Shown: positions 8,909 to 17,958, counted from the stretch's first letter. The stretch: DNA of 64,000 nt from Wenzhouxiangella sp042310355 (GCF_042310355.1 NZ_JBHJMR010000011.1:1-64000); one strand, 5' to 3'. Notes: generated by a model not told the origin, from the sequence alone. Program-made: numbers and translations.

Positions 8909-9714
8909 TCGAACAGTTCGTCCCAGAGTCGCTGCCAGCGGCGGCACGATTCGACGATCGTCAACGCTCGATCGTCGAGCACGCGCGCGGGCCGGATACC
9001 GGCGACCGAGTTTATCACCATGAGGCCTTCGGCCCGACGCAGCACATCGGCATCGATGGACTGCTCGATCAGCTTCGCCCCCAGTCGACGGCCGAGCGCC
9101 CGCAGCCCCACGCCGGCGACACCGGCGGCCGACAGATCGGGCGTAAGCGTTTCGCCGTCGACCAGCAGCACCAGGTTGCCGGTAATCGCCTCGACCACGC
9201 GCTCGTCGGCATCCAGAAGCACCGCCTCGTCCACGCCCGAGCGGCGCGCCTGCTCGGCGGCCAGCACCTGCTCGAGGCGGTTGCCGTGCTTGATGCCGGC
9301 CAGGGGACCGCCGAGGGCGAGTCGCACCGGGCTGGTGTGCATCACGATCCCGTCGCGGCGGGCGGCCACCAGCCCCGCCGGCCACGGCCGGCGGACCAGG
9401 ATCCGCCGGGGCGCGGGGTCGGCGGGCGGCTCGTAGGCCCGACCGCCGCTGCCACGCGTGATCGTCACTCGCACGACCGCTTGTCGATGGCCCTCGACCA
9501 GCCGGGCGCATTCGGCCGCAAGCAGCTCGGGTTCGGGCGCGGGCATCAGCAGGCGCCGCGCGTCCCGGAGCAGGCGGGCCATGTGCAGGTCCCACAAGGG
9601 CGCCCGGCCGCGGACGAATGCGACCGTCTCGAACAGGTGGTCGCCGTAGAGCAGGCCGCGATCGTCGACCGGCACGGAATCCGCGGGCCGACCGTCGACC
9701 AGGGCCTCAGCCAT
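8896..9714 (-). CDS. pabC: Aminodeoxychorismate lyase
   Basis: A 272-residue PLP fold-type IV enzyme expected to split 4-amino-4-deoxychorismate into p-aminobenzoate and pyruvate for folate. DDRGLLYGDHLFETV near the start and the PLP-lysine region LAGIKHGNRLEQV are diagnostic for the branched-chain aminotransferase/ADC lyase family. The gene sits between pabB (8-bp overlap) and mltG (13-bp overlap), the usual gammaproteobacterial position, which supports lyase rather than aminotransferase function. Confidence 0.9.
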   Translation of the reverse strand: MAEALVDGRPADSVPVDDRGLLYGDHLFETVAFVRGRAPLWDLHMARLLRDARRLLMPAPEPELLAAECARLVEGHRQAVVRVTITRGSGGRAYEPPADPAPRRILVRRPWPAGLVAARRDGIVMHTSPVRLALGGPLAGIKHGNRLEQVLAAEQARRSGVDEAVLLDADERVVEAITGNLVLLVDGETLTPDLSAAGVAGVGLRALGRRLGAKLIEQSIDADVLRRAEGLMVINSVAGIRPARVLDDRALTIVESCRRWQRLWDELFECED

Positions 9715-11044
9715 GACCGATCGCGGCCAGCAGGCCGCGTGCCTTGTCTTCGGTTTCGCGCAGCTCGGCCGCCGGGTCGGAATCGGCCACGATGCCGGCG
9801 CCCGTGCGGAAGACGATGCGGTTGGCGTTGACCACCATCGAGCGGATCAGGATATTGAGGTCCATGCGCCCATCGCGGCCCAGGTAGCCGAGCGCGCCCG
9901 TGTAGCAGCCGCGCCCCTGGCGCTCCAGCTCCGCGATGATCTCCATGCAGCGCACCTTGGGGCAGCCGGTAATGGTGCCGCCCGGAAAGACCGCGCGAAT
10001 GACATCGGCGGCTGTGACGCCATCGCGCAGTTGACCGCGAACGTTGGACACGATGTGGTGAACGTGGGCGTAGGACTCGATCACCATCAGTTCGTCGACC
10101 TCGACGCTGCCGACCCGGCAGACGCGGCCGAGGTCGTTGCGCTCGAGATCGATGAGCATGATGTGCTCCGCGCGCTCCTTGGGGTGCGAAACGAGCTCGC
10201 TGCTCAGGCGAGAGTCATCGTCCTCGGAGTGCCCGCGCGGTCGCGTACCCGCGATCGGCCGCGTCTGGACGCTGCGACCGTCGACGCTGACCAGCCGCTC
10301 GGGCGAGGAGGACACGACCGTTCCGCCGGGCAGGCGCGCCAGGGCGGCGAACGGGGCCGGGTTGCTTTCCGCCAGTGAGCGGTAGAGGGAAGCGGGATCG
10401 ATATCCTCCTCGCCGACAGCCGCCCAGCCGCGCGAGAGATTCACCTGGAATACGTCGCCGTCGCGAATGTATTCGCGGATCCGCTCGACCCCGGCCATGA
10501 AGCGCTCGCCCGCATCCGCCTTCAGTTCCAGATGCGGGGTTTCCTCCTTCTCGGCGATGCCGGCTTCGCCGGCCGCCTGGAGCTCATCCAGCGCGCGCGC
10601 CAGTTCCTCCCGGGATTCCGCCACCAGCCAGGTGCGGCGCTCGAGGTGATCCTGCAAAACGGCACAACGACAGCGTCGGGCAAAAGCCACCGGCAGACCG
10701 TCGCCGGCGGCAGGAAGCTTCAGCCCGGGTTCGATCTCGCCGGCGAGTTCGTAGCCGAGATAGACGAACCAGCCCCCGCAGAACGGGAACCGGGTATCGA
10801 TGCCTTCCGTACCGGCCTCGGCCTGCAGCCGGGCGAGCTCGTCGAGGAAGCGCGGCGCGTCGTTTGGGGCGACCGAATCGAGCACCAGCGGCGCCTCGTC
10901 GGCGGCGCGCAGGAGCATCGACCAGCGCCCCAGTTTGCCGGCCGAAGCCGAGCTGGCGAGCAGGAAGGGCCAGCGATCAGGGAACTTGCGATGAAGGGTG
11001 AGCAGCGACCCGAAGGCGCCCAGCTCACGCGCCGGGCAGCTCAT
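9707..11044 (-). CDS. pabB: Aminodeoxychorismate synthase component I
   Basis: A 445-residue chorismate-utilising enzyme. VFQVNLSRGW, AGTRPRGHSEDDD, IMLIDLERNDLGRVC and FPGGTITGCPKVR are the family motifs in order. In E. coli PabB the catalytic lysine lies in a PIKGT motif; here the motif is PIAGT with Ala at about residue 265, as in anthranilate synthase component I. The adjacent pabC and lack of trp genes argue for aminodeoxychorismate synthase, but TrpE-like chemistry cannot be excluded. Its ATG overlaps the fabF stop. No pabA/trpG glutaminase is in the window. Confidence 0.85.
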   Translation of the reverse strand: MSCPARELGAFGSLLTLHRKFPDRWPFLLASSASAGKLGRWSMLLRAADEAPLVLDSVAPNDAPRFLDELARLQAEAGTEGIDTRFPFCGGWFVYLGYELAGEIEPGLKLPAAGDGLPVAFARRCRCAVLQDHLERRTWLVAESREELARALDELQAAGEAGIAEKEETPHLELKADAGERFMAGVERIREYIRDGDVFQVNLSRGWAAVGEEDIDPASLYRSLAESNPAPFAALARLPGGTVVSSSPERLVSVDGRSVQTRPIAGTRPRGHSEDDDSRLSSELVSHPKERAEHIMLIDLERNDLGRVCRVGSVEVDELMVIESYAHVHHIVSNVRGQLRDGVTAADVIRAVFPGGTITGCPKVRCMEIIAELERQGRGCYTGALGYLGRDGRMDLNILIRSMVVNANRIVFRTGAGIVADSDPAAELRETEDKARGLLAAIGHG

Positions 11045-12288
11045 TCAAAGCGTTTCAGCAGCAGCGTACCGTTGGTGCCGCCGAAACCGAAGGAATTGCT
11101 CAGGGCCGCGCGTATCGGCTTTTCGCGTGCCTGGTGGGGAACGAGATCGATATCGCGACAGTCCGCGTCGACCTCGTCGAGATTGATCGTCGGCGGAATG
11201 ACGCCGTCGCGAAGCGCCAGCGCCGTGAAGATGGCTTCAACCCCGCCGGCGGCGCCGAGCAGGTGCCCGGTCATCGACTTGGTCGAGCTCATCATCAGCT
11301 TGCCAACGTGGTCGCCGAAGCAGGCTCGCGCGGCCGCGCACTCGGCCCGGTCCCCCAGCTGGGTGGATGTGCCGTGCGCGTTGACGTAGTCGACGTCGGC
11401 GGGATCGAGGCCGCCATCCCTGATGGCATTGGCCATGCAGCGAGCCGCACCCTCGCCGCCCTCGGACGGAGAGGTGATGTGGTAAGCGTCGCCGCTCATG
11501 CCGTAGCCGGCCAACTCGGCGTAAATATTCGCACCGCGCTTGCGGGCATGCTCGAGCTCTTCAAGCACCACGATGCCCGCGCCGTTGCTGAGCACGAAAC
11601 CGTCTCGATCCACGTCCCAGGGACGGCTGGCGTTCTCCGGGTCTTCGTTGCGGGTCGACAGCGCCTTGGCCGAAGTGAAACCACCGTAGGCGGTCGGCGT
11701 GGTGCCGAACTCGCCACCGCCGGCGACCATCACGTCGGCATCGCCGTAGGCGATCAGCCGCGCCGCGTCGCCGATATTGTGGGTGGCGGTCGTGCAGGCG
11801 GTCACGATCGACAGGTTCGGGCCCTTGTAGCCGTACTTGATCGACAGGTTGCCGGCGATCATGTTGATGATCACGCCGGGAATGAAGAATGGCGAGATCC
11901 GGCGCGGCCCGCTTTCGAGATAGGTGTTGTAGGTCCGCTCGATGGTGGAAATGCCGCCGATTCCCGAGCCGATGGCCAGCCCGATTCGCTCGGCATCATC
12001 CTCGTCGTCACTCAGCCCGGCGTCGGCAATGGCCTGCATCGAGGCAGCCATGCCGTAGTGAATGAAGGGGTCGCACTTGCGCGCTTCCTTCGGCGACAGG
12101 TAGTCGCCGATATCGAAGTCGCGTATCTCGCCGGCGATCCTGGCCGGGAAGCGCTCGGCATCGAACGCCTCCAGCGGCCCGATGCCGCTGCGACCGTTGC
12201 AGATGGCATCCCAGGCGCTGGCCACGTCGTTGCCGACCGGCGAGATACAGCCCATGCCCGTAATCACGATGCGACGGTCACCACGCAT
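11041..12288 (-). CDS. fabF: 3-oxoacyl-[ACP] synthase II
   Basis: A 415-residue condensing enzyme elongating acyl-ACP with malonyl-ACP. The nucleophile Cys is at about residue 165 in VTACTTATHNIG. The two histidines are in NAHGTSTQLGD and MTGHLLGAAGG, and the C-terminal FGFGGTNGTLL is standard. It lies 53 bp downstream of acpP and overlaps pabB by ATGA, so fatty acid and folate genes share a transcript. Confidence 0.96.
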   Translation of the reverse strand: MRGDRRIVITGMGCISPVGNDVASAWDAICNGRSGIGPLEAFDAERFPARIAGEIRDFDIGDYLSPKEARKCDPFIHYGMAASMQAIADAGLSDDEDDAERIGLAIGSGIGGISTIERTYNTYLESGPRRISPFFIPGVIINMIAGNLSIKYGYKGPNLSIVTACTTATHNIGDAARLIAYGDADVMVAGGGEFGTTPTAYGGFTSAKALSTRNEDPENASRPWDVDRDGFVLSNGAGIVVLEELEHARKRGANIYAELAGYGMSGDAYHITSPSEGGEGAARCMANAIRDGGLDPADVDYVNAHGTSTQLGDRAECAAARACFGDHVGKLMMSSTKSMTGHLLGAAGGVEAIFTALALRDGVIPPTINLDEVDADCRDIDLVPHQAREKPIRAALSNSFGFGGTNGTLLLKRFE

Positions 12289-12341
12289 GTGCGTCTCCGT
12301 TTTTCATTGACCCTGACTGAGTGAACAGACCTCGTCGACGA

Positions 12342-12581
12342 TTACTTGTCGACGTTGGACTTGATGTAGTCGATCGCCTGCTGGACGCTGGTGATCTTCT
12401 CCGCCTCTTCGTCGGGGATCTCGCACTCGAACTCCTCCTCGAGCGCCATGACCAGTTCGACGGTGTCGAGCGAATCGGCGCCCAGGTCATCGACAAAGGA
12501 GGCGCTGGGGGTGACTTCTTCTTCCTTGACGCCCAGCTGTTCGATCACGATCTTCTTGACGCGTTCTTCAATGCTGCTCAT
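12342..12581 (-). CDS. acpP: Acyl carrier protein
   Basis: A 79-residue acidic helical carrier. The phosphopantetheine attachment serine is Ser37 in DDLGADSLDTVELVM. It shuttles acyl chains among the Fab enzymes encoded around it. A 162-bp gap separates it from fabG, the largest gap inside this gene block, which suggests its own promoter for high expression. Confidence 0.98.
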   Translation of the reverse strand: MSSIEERVKKIVIEQLGVKEEEVTPSASFVDDLGADSLDTVELVMALEEEFECEIPDEEAEKITSVQQAIDYIKSNVDK

Positions 12582-12704
12582 TGGTGATGTCCTCGTTGAT
12601 AAGGGTTGCCCAAAGCGGGCACATTGTAGTGAACAAATCCGCTCACTGCCAGTTTCCAGGTACCGAATGACAAGCTCACTTGCCGCGGACCTGCCGATTG
12701 GATA

Positions 12705-12732
12705 AATATACTATTCAGAAAGTTAGCGATAA
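12705..12732 (-). promoter_or_regulatory. Candidate acpP promoter
   Basis: On the minus strand TTATCG (12732-12727) and TATATT (12710-12705) are separated by 16 bp in the AT-rich start of the fabG-acpP gap. A second possible -10, TACAAT, lies at 12628-12623 closer to acpP. The sequence matches are moderate. The gap size and the common need for extra acpP transcription are the main support. Confidence 0.3.
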
Positions 12733-12743
12733 CAGATAAAGCG

Positions 12744-13493
12744 CTATGTCATGTACATGCCGCCGTTGACATGCAGCGTCTGCCCGGTCACGTAGGCGCT
12801 CGCGTCGCTGGCGAGGAAACCGACAGCGGCCGCAACGTCCTCGACCGCCCCCAGGCGATCGAGCGGAATCGTATCGGTCAGGCGCTGGCGCTGCTTGTCG
12901 TCGAGTTCGGCGGTCATGTCGGTCTCGATGAAGCCCGGCGCCACCACGTTGGCGGTAATGCCGCGACTGCCAAGCTCGTGCGCGATAGAGCGCGAGAAGC
13001 CGGCAAGGCCGGCCTTGGCCGCCGCATAGTTGCTCTGACCCGGGTTGCCGCTGTAACCGACAACCGATGAGATGCCGATGATGCGCCCGAAGCGGGCCTT
13101 GAGCATGCCGCGCAGGCAGGCGCGCGTCATGCGCATCACGCCCCGCAGATTGGTATCCAGGACCGCGTCCCAGTCGTCGTCCTTGAGCCGCATCAAGAGC
13201 TGGTCGCGCGTGATGGCGGCATTGTTGACCAGGATGGTCACGGCGCCGGCGCGCTCCTTGATGGTGGCGACCGTGTCGTTGATGGCGTCGACATCACCGA
13301 CGTCCAGAACCAGGCCGCGCTCCTCGCCCAGGCGCTCGGCGATTCGCGCCGCGCCCGATTCGGTGGTGGCGGTTCCGAACACGTCACCACCCATGGCCTT
13401 TAGCCAGTCCGCCGTCGCCTGGCCGATGCCGCGACTGGCACCGGTCACCAGCACCACGCGACCGTCGATCCGATTTGCCGTCTCGGGCGTCAT
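12744..13493 (-). CDS. fabG: 3-oxoacyl-[ACP] reductase
   Basis: A 249-residue short-chain dehydrogenase reducing beta-ketoacyl-ACP with NADPH. The TGASRGIG cofactor loop is at residues 17-24, the NNAAITRD motif near 90, and the catalytic Ser142/143, Tyr156 and Lys160 in ISSVVGYSG and NYAAAKAG. The ATG at 13493 overlaps the fabD stop (ATGA). A longer open frame upstream is non-homologous and rejected. Confidence 0.96.
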   Translation of the reverse strand: MTPETANRIDGRVVLVTGASRGIGQATADWLKAMGGDVFGTATTESGAARIAERLGEERGLVLDVGDVDAINDTVATIKERAGAVTILVNNAAITRDQLLMRLKDDDWDAVLDTNLRGVMRMTRACLRGMLKARFGRIIGISSVVGYSGNPGQSNYAAAKAGLAGFSRSIAHELGSRGITANVVAPGFIETDMTAELDDKQRQRLTDTIPLDRLGAVEDVAAAVGFLASDASAYVTGQTLHVNGGMYMT

Positions 13494-14437
13494 TGTTGCG
13501 ACTCCTTGAAGTTGGCGATCGTTTCCTCGAGGGAATCGGGGTTCTCCAGACCGACCCAGCGCGCCTGGCGCTCGATCCGCCGGCCCAGCCCGCAAAGAAC
13601 GCGACCGGGGCCGCACTCAGCGAAGTCCATGATACCCGCCTCGCCGATCGCACGCACCGTTTCGGTCCAGCGCACTGGATGGGTCAATTGCCGCACCAGG
13701 GCTTCGCGAATGGCGTCGGCATCGTCGTGCTGTGCCACGTCGCAGTTGTGCACCACGGGCACGGCCGGGCGGCCCATCTCGGTATCGGCCAGGATCTCGC
13801 GCATGGCCTCGGCGGCGGGCTTCATCAGGGGGCTGTGGGAAGGCACGCTGACCGGCAGCTTGACGGCGCGCCTGGCCCCCGCCTCGCTGCATTTGTGCAG
13901 CGCCCGTTCGACCGCCGCCCCGTGCCCGGCGATCACGATCTGGCCCGGCGAATTGTAGTTGGCCGGTCCGACGACCTGGTCTTCGGCGACTTCGCGGCAG
14001 ATGGCGGCCACCACCTCGTCTTCGAGCCCCAGAATGGCCGCCATTGCACCGACGCCCTCGGGAACGGCCGCCTGCATCTGGCGACCGCGTTCGGCCACCA
14101 GCGCCACCGCGGTCTCGAAATCGAGTGCGCCGGCCACGACCAGCGCCGAGTACTCGCCCAGGCTATGCCCGGCCAGGCGGGACGGCGTCGGGCCGTCGAG
14201 CGCCTGCCAGACACGCCACACCGCGACCGCCCCGGCCAGTACCGCCGGCTGGGTCAGCTCCGTGCGATTGAGTTCCGCTTCGGGCCCTTCGCGGACCAGT
14301 TGCCACAGGTCGGTTCCGAGAATCTCGCCGGCCTGTTCGAAGGTCTGGCGCACCTGCTGGTGCTTTTCGGCCAGCCCGGCCAGCATGCCGACCGACTGCG
14401 AGCCCTGCCCCGGAAACAGCAATGCAAAATCCGTCAT
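13490..14437 (-). CDS. fabD: Malonyl-CoA--ACP transacylase
   Basis: A 315-residue acyltransferase loading malonate onto ACP. FPGQGSQSVGM is at residues 8-18, the nucleophile Ser92 is in AGHSLGEYSALV, and the catalytic histidine is in SVPSHSPLMKP near residue 200. It sits between fabH (55 bp) and fabG (ATGA overlap) in the standard cluster. Confidence 0.96.
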   Translation of the reverse strand: MTDFALLFPGQGSQSVGMLAGLAEKHQQVRQTFEQAGEILGTDLWQLVREGPEAELNRTELTQPAVLAGAVAVWRVWQALDGPTPSRLAGHSLGEYSALVVAGALDFETAVALVAERGRQMQAAVPEGVGAMAAILGLEDEVVAAICREVAEDQVVGPANYNSPGQIVIAGHGAAVERALHKCSEAGARRAVKLPVSVPSHSPLMKPAAEAMREILADTEMGRPAVPVVHNCDVAQHDDADAIREALVRQLTHPVRWTETVRAIGEAGIMDFAECGPGRVLCGLGRRIERQARWVGLENPDSLEETIANFKESQQ

Positions 14438-14492
14438 GCGTTCTCCCCTGGCGTTGGAATGCTTGAAATGAATGCGGGAATCGAAAGGCGGA

Positions 14493-15458
14493 TCAGTAAG
14501 CGATCAGCGCCGCGCCCCAGGTAAAGCCGCCGCCGAAGGCTTCGAGCAACAGCTTGTCCCCGCGTTGGATACGGCCGCTCCTGAGCGCCTCGTCCAGCGC
14601 CATGGGAACGGAGGCCGCCGAGGTGTTGCCGTGCCGGTCGACGGTGACCACGACCTGGTCCATCGACATCTTGAGCTTGCGGGCGGTGGCCTTGATGATC
14701 CGCAGGTTGGCCTGGTGAGGGATCAACCAGTCCAGGTCCTCCTTCTCCAGATCGTTTGACGCCAGCGTTTCGTCGACGATTCGCCCCAGCGTGTTGACCG
14801 CCACCTTGAAGACTTCGTTGCCCTTCATCGAGACCGCCACGCCCCCGCGCGGTTCGGCCTTGAACCCCCGCGACACACCGACATCGACCTTGAGCAAGTC
14901 GCTGTAGCCGCCGTTGGCGTGGATGTGGGTCGACATGATACCGGGCGTATCGTCGGCGGTCAGAACCGCCGCCCCGGCACCGTCGCCGAACAGCACGCAG
15001 GTCGCGCGGTCGTTCCAGTCAAGCATGCGCGTGAGCGTCTCGGCGCCCACCACCAGCACGTTGCGCGCGTTGCCGTTGCGGATGTACTGGTCGGCGACCG
15101 ACAGCGCGTAAATGAAGCCCGAGCAGGCTGCATTGATATCGAAGGCGCCGCATTCGGCCATGCCCATGCGGTGCTGCAGCAGGCAGGCCGTCGATGGAAA
15201 AACCAGGTCGGGTGTCGTGGTGCCCACCAGCAGGAGATCGATGTCACCCGGCTTGAGGCCGGCATCGTCCATGGCCTGTCGGGCCGCCTGCTCGGCCAGG
15301 TCGCAGGTTGTCTGACCCTCGGCCGCGACATGCCGCTGCCGAATGCCGGTGCGGTCCTGTATCCACTGATCGCTGGTTTCGACCATCTGCTCGAGGTCCT
15401 GGTTGGTCAGGATCTTCTCGGGCAGGTACCGGCCGGTTCCGATGATGCGAGCGTACAT
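14493..15458 (-). CDS. fabH: 3-oxoacyl-[ACP] synthase III
   Basis: A 321-residue initiating condensing enzyme that joins acetyl-CoA to malonyl-ACP. The catalytic triad is visible: Cys112 (NAACSGFIYAL), His248 (LIPHQANLRI) and Asn278 (DRHGNTSAAS). The C-terminal GGGFTWGAALI is typical. Located 25 bp downstream of plsX. Confidence 0.97.
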   Translation of the reverse strand: MYARIIGTGRYLPEKILTNQDLEQMVETSDQWIQDRTGIRQRHVAAEGQTTCDLAEQAARQAMDDAGLKPGDIDLLLVGTTTPDLVFPSTACLLQHRMGMAECGAFDINAACSGFIYALSVADQYIRNGNARNVLVVGAETLTRMLDWNDRATCVLFGDGAGAAVLTADDTPGIMSTHIHANGGYSDLLKVDVGVSRGFKAEPRGGVAVSMKGNEVFKVAVNTLGRIVDETLASNDLEKEDLDWLIPHQANLRIIKATARKLKMSMDQVVVTVDRHGNTSAASVPMALDEALRSGRIQRGDKLLLEAFGGGFTWGAALIAY

Positions 15459-15483
15459 TGTGATTATCGTCCCTGCATGTCGG

Positions 15484-16485
15484 TCAGTAGCTGGCCCAGA
15501 GCGCCTCTTCGAGCTCGGGAATCAGGTTCCGGCGCGCCTCCAGCGCGGCCAGTCCGATGGCGGTGGCAAAACCGCGCTCGCAAGCGCCGCCGTGACTCTT
15601 GATGACGTTGCCGCGAACGCCCAGCAGCGGGGCACCATTATGCCGGGCCGGATCGAGCTTGTCATACACGCGCATCAGCGGGCGGCGAAACACGGCCCCG
15701 CGCCAGCCCTTCATTTCGCCGCGCAGCTGACCGAACAGCAGCCGGGCCATGCCCTCGGCGGACTTCAGCAGCACATTGCCGGCAAACCCGTCGCACACGA
15801 CCAGGTCGACATCGCCGGCAAACACCCGGTCGGCCTCGACAAAACCCCGAAAGTCCAGCCCCGCTTCGGCCTCGATCAGCCGGGCGGCTTCGCGCACGAC
15901 GTCGGGGCCCTTGCTGGGCTCGTGACCGATATTGAGCAGACCGATGCGCGGACGCCGATTCTCCAGCACGCCGACCGCGGCGCTGCCGATTCGGGCGAAT
16001 TCGCACAGGCGCTGCGCATCGACACCGACATTGGCACCCAGGTCGAGCGCCCATACCGTGCGGTCAGCGGTCGGCAACGCCGCCATCAGGGCCGGGCGTT
16101 CGATGCCGGGCAGCATGCCCAGCACCTGCCGGGAGAGCGCCATCAGTGCACCCGTGTTGCCGGCGCTGACCACCGCGCCGCTGAGCTGCCCGGCCACGCG
16201 CTCGAGCGCGACCTGCATGCTGCTGCCGCGGCCGTGGCGAAGCGCCTGGGCAGGCCCGGCGTCCATCGGCAGCAGCCGCCCGGCCGCCGCCAGCGCGATC
16301 CGCTCGCCAGCAACGAGACCAGCCGCGGCCAGCCGCTCACGCAACAGTTCGGGGTCACCGACCAGGTCCACGGCGAGCTGTGGATCGGCATCCAGGGCAC
16401 GGCGAACTGCTGCCAGCGCCACATCGACGCCGCCGTCGCCGCTCATGGCGTCGACGGCGACCCGGACCCTATCCGGGGCAGTCAT
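15484..16485 (-). CDS. plsX: Phosphate acyltransferase
   Basis: A 333-residue soluble enzyme making acyl-phosphate from acyl-ACP for phospholipid synthesis. AVDAMSGDGG at the N-terminus, SAGNTGALMA, NIGHEPSKG and VVCDGFAGNVLLKS are the diagnostic PlsX blocks. It lies 17 bp downstream of rpmF, the nearly universal rpmF-plsX-fab order. Confidence 0.96.
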   Translation of the reverse strand: MTAPDRVRVAVDAMSGDGGVDVALAAVRRALDADPQLAVDLVGDPELLRERLAAAGLVAGERIALAAAGRLLPMDAGPAQALRHGRGSSMQVALERVAGQLSGAVVSAGNTGALMALSRQVLGMLPGIERPALMAALPTADRTVWALDLGANVGVDAQRLCEFARIGSAAVGVLENRRPRIGLLNIGHEPSKGPDVVREAARLIEAEAGLDFRGFVEADRVFAGDVDLVVCDGFAGNVLLKSAEGMARLLFGQLRGEMKGWRGAVFRRPLMRVYDKLDPARHNGAPLLGVRGNVIKSHGGACERGFATAIGLAALEARRNLIPELEEALWASY

Positions 16486-16502
16486 GAATCAGCGGGAGCC
16501 GT

Positions 16503-16715
16503 TCAGCCCTGCGTTTCTTCGAGTTCTTCTTCGTCGATCTCGGGGGCCACTTCGACCACCTGCCGGCCGCGGTAGAACCCTTCGGCCGAGACGTGATGGC
16601 GGCGATGGATCTCGCCCGTGGTGGACTCTTCCGACACGGTCGGGCCGCTGAGGCTATCGTGCGAACGGCGCATGCCGCGCTTGGACGGGGTTTTACGACT
16701 TTTCTGAACAGCCAT
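16503..16715 (-). CDS. rpmF: 50S ribosomal protein L32
   Basis: A 70-residue basic protein starting MAVQKSRKTPSKRGMRRSHD, which is the L32 N-terminus. The zinc-type cysteines found in some L32 are absent, so this is the C- (zinc-free) form. The C-terminus has an acidic run (PEIDEEELEET), making it slightly longer than the E. coli protein. It is co-encoded with yceD and plsX. Confidence 0.96.
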   Translation of the reverse strand: MAVQKSRKTPSKRGMRRSHDSLSGPTVSEESTTGEIHRRHHVSAEGFYRGRQVVEVAPEIDEEELEETQG

Positions 16716-16738
16716 GGCTCACTAAGCTCCTTGAGTTA

Positions 16739-17248
16739 TCAATCCTTGTCGCGATTCCTGCGCAACTCGTCGGCCAGGTCGGCAAAGGGCCGATGCGTGT
16801 CCGACGCCGGGGCCGGATCGCCGACCCTGGACGAGGCCGGATCGATCGCCACCAGCGGCAAGCCCAGCAGGACTTCCTCGCCGATGAGGCGCACCAGCTC
16901 GACCTTGTTGTCCGGGCACAGCAGCGGCTCGTAGTCTTCGGGCAAGGACTCGGCTTCCCGGTCATCGGGGACAATGCCCACCGTTGACCGGCTGTCGATC
17001 GGATGCTCGAAGACCTTGAGCGTCCGCTGACAATGCAACGGCACTCGACCGCTGACCGAAACCTCGACCCTGACCTGGCGCTGCTCGTCGTGCCCGAACA
17101 CGATCCGGAAACCGATTTCAGCGTCGCCGGGATCGGCTATCATGCCTTCCAGGCGAGTCAGCCGCGCCAGCGGAACCGTGCCGCTGAATTCTCGTCCGGC
17201 CGCTGCCGCCTTTTCCGGGTCGATCCAGTCTGGAAAGTCTCGCGACAT
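16739..17248 (-). CDS. yceD: YceD/DUF177 family protein
   Basis: A 169-residue protein of the YceD family, which is encoded next to rpmF across bacteria and is linked to 23S rRNA/large-subunit accumulation. SRDFPDWIDPEKAAAAG, the strand CQRTLKVFEHP and a C-terminal acidic region with LGLPLVAIDP match the family. Two cysteines remain (CQRTL and LLCPD). It is the first gene of the long minus-strand block. The ATG at 17248 lies only 9 bases from a perfect TATAAT, so the mRNA may be almost leaderless. Confidence 0.88.
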   Translation of the reverse strand: MSRDFPDWIDPEKAAAAGREFSGTVPLARLTRLEGMIADPGDAEIGFRIVFGHDEQRQVRVEVSVSGRVPLHCQRTLKVFEHPIDSRSTVGIVPDDREAESLPEDYEPLLCPDNKVELVRLIGEEVLLGLPLVAIDPASSRVGDPAPASDTHRPFADLADELRRNRDKD

Positions 17249-17257
17249 AAGCCGTCC

Positions 17258-17286
17258 ATTATACCACCCAAAACGTCTTCACAACA
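17258..17286 (-). promoter_or_regulatory. Extended -10 promoter for the yceD-rpmF-plsX-fab block
   Basis: On the minus strand TGGTATAAT gives a perfect TATAAT (17263-17258) with the TGn extension. A weak TGTTGT -35 (17286-17281) is 17 bp away. Transcription would begin around 17251, within a few bases of the yceD ATG. The yceF gene starts at 17296 on the other strand, so the promoter fills the short divergent gap. Confidence 0.55.
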
Positions 17287-17295
17287 CTATTCGCC

Positions 17296-17886
17296 ATGGC
17301 CGAATCAAGCGCTACCGAGAAGCTCGTTCTCGCCTCCGGCTCAGCCTATCGGGCCGAACTCCTGACCCGGCTCGGGCTCGAGTTCGAGCGCTACGCCGCG
17401 GACGTCGACGAAACGCCCGGTGGGGGCGAGTCCGGCCACGCCCTGGCCATCCGGCTGGCGCAGTCCAAGGCTGCGGCGGGCAGCGCGCGCTTTCCCGGCG
17501 CGATCGTGATCGGCTCCGACCAGGTCGCCGAATGCCGCGGGCGACTCATGGGCAAGCCCGGCAACCGCGATCGCGCGATCGAGCAGCTCGCCTTCTGCAG
17601 CGGCGCCGAGGTCACCTTCCATACCGCCGTGACCATCCGCCGCGGCCGGACGGCACACACCGCCACCGTTCCGACCGTCACGGCGCTGCGCCGGCTCGAC
17701 CAGCACCAGATCGAGCGCTACGTCGACGCCGATCGCCCCTTCGACTGTGCCGGGGCAATGAAGAGCGAGGCGCTCGGTATCAGTCTTGCCGAGCGCATCA
17801 CCAGCGACGATCCCACCGCGCTGATCGGTCTCCCGCTGACCCGCGTTGTCGCCCTTCTTGAACGCTTCGGGATCGCCCTGCCCTGA
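17296..17886 (+). CDS. yceF: Maf/YceF-family nucleoside-triphosphate pyrophosphatase
   Basis: A 196-residue Maf-fold enzyme. The family pattern is LVLASGSAYRAELLTRLG at the start, the conserved glutamate-like VDETP, then IGSDQVAECRG and MGKPGNRDRA, and the C-terminal LIGLPLTRVVALL. The divergent yceD-rpmF neighbourhood is the YceF position in E. coli, so hydrolysis of m7GTP-like nucleotides is more likely than dTTP/UTP; this is inferred from context and the IGSDQVA variant. Confidence 0.88.
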   Translation: MAESSATEKLVLASGSAYRAELLTRLGLEFERYAADVDETPGGGESGHALAIRLAQSKAAAGSARFPGAIVIGSDQVAECRGRLMGKPGNRDRAIEQLAFCSGAEVTFHTAVTIRRGRTAHTATVPTVTALRRLDQHQIERYVDADRPFDCAGAMKSEALGISLAERITSDDPTALIGLPLTRVVALLERFGIALP

Positions 17887-17958
17887 GCATCCACGCCGAC
17901 ACAAGCCGGGGAGCTTGGTGATAAGCTAACCATACGCACCAGAATGGAGTAGTTCCGG

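Noticed and set aside
8909..9595. Extended mltG frame running through pabC
   Set aside because: It would put non-homologous sequence before the membrane anchor and overlap pabC, which has its own family motifs.
3140..17930. Shared fatty-acid operator before fadD and fadJ (AGCTTGG in both; AGCTT-N6-AAGCT at 17912-17927)
   Set aside because: The common core is only 7 bases and in opposite orientation; not enough to call a regulator site.
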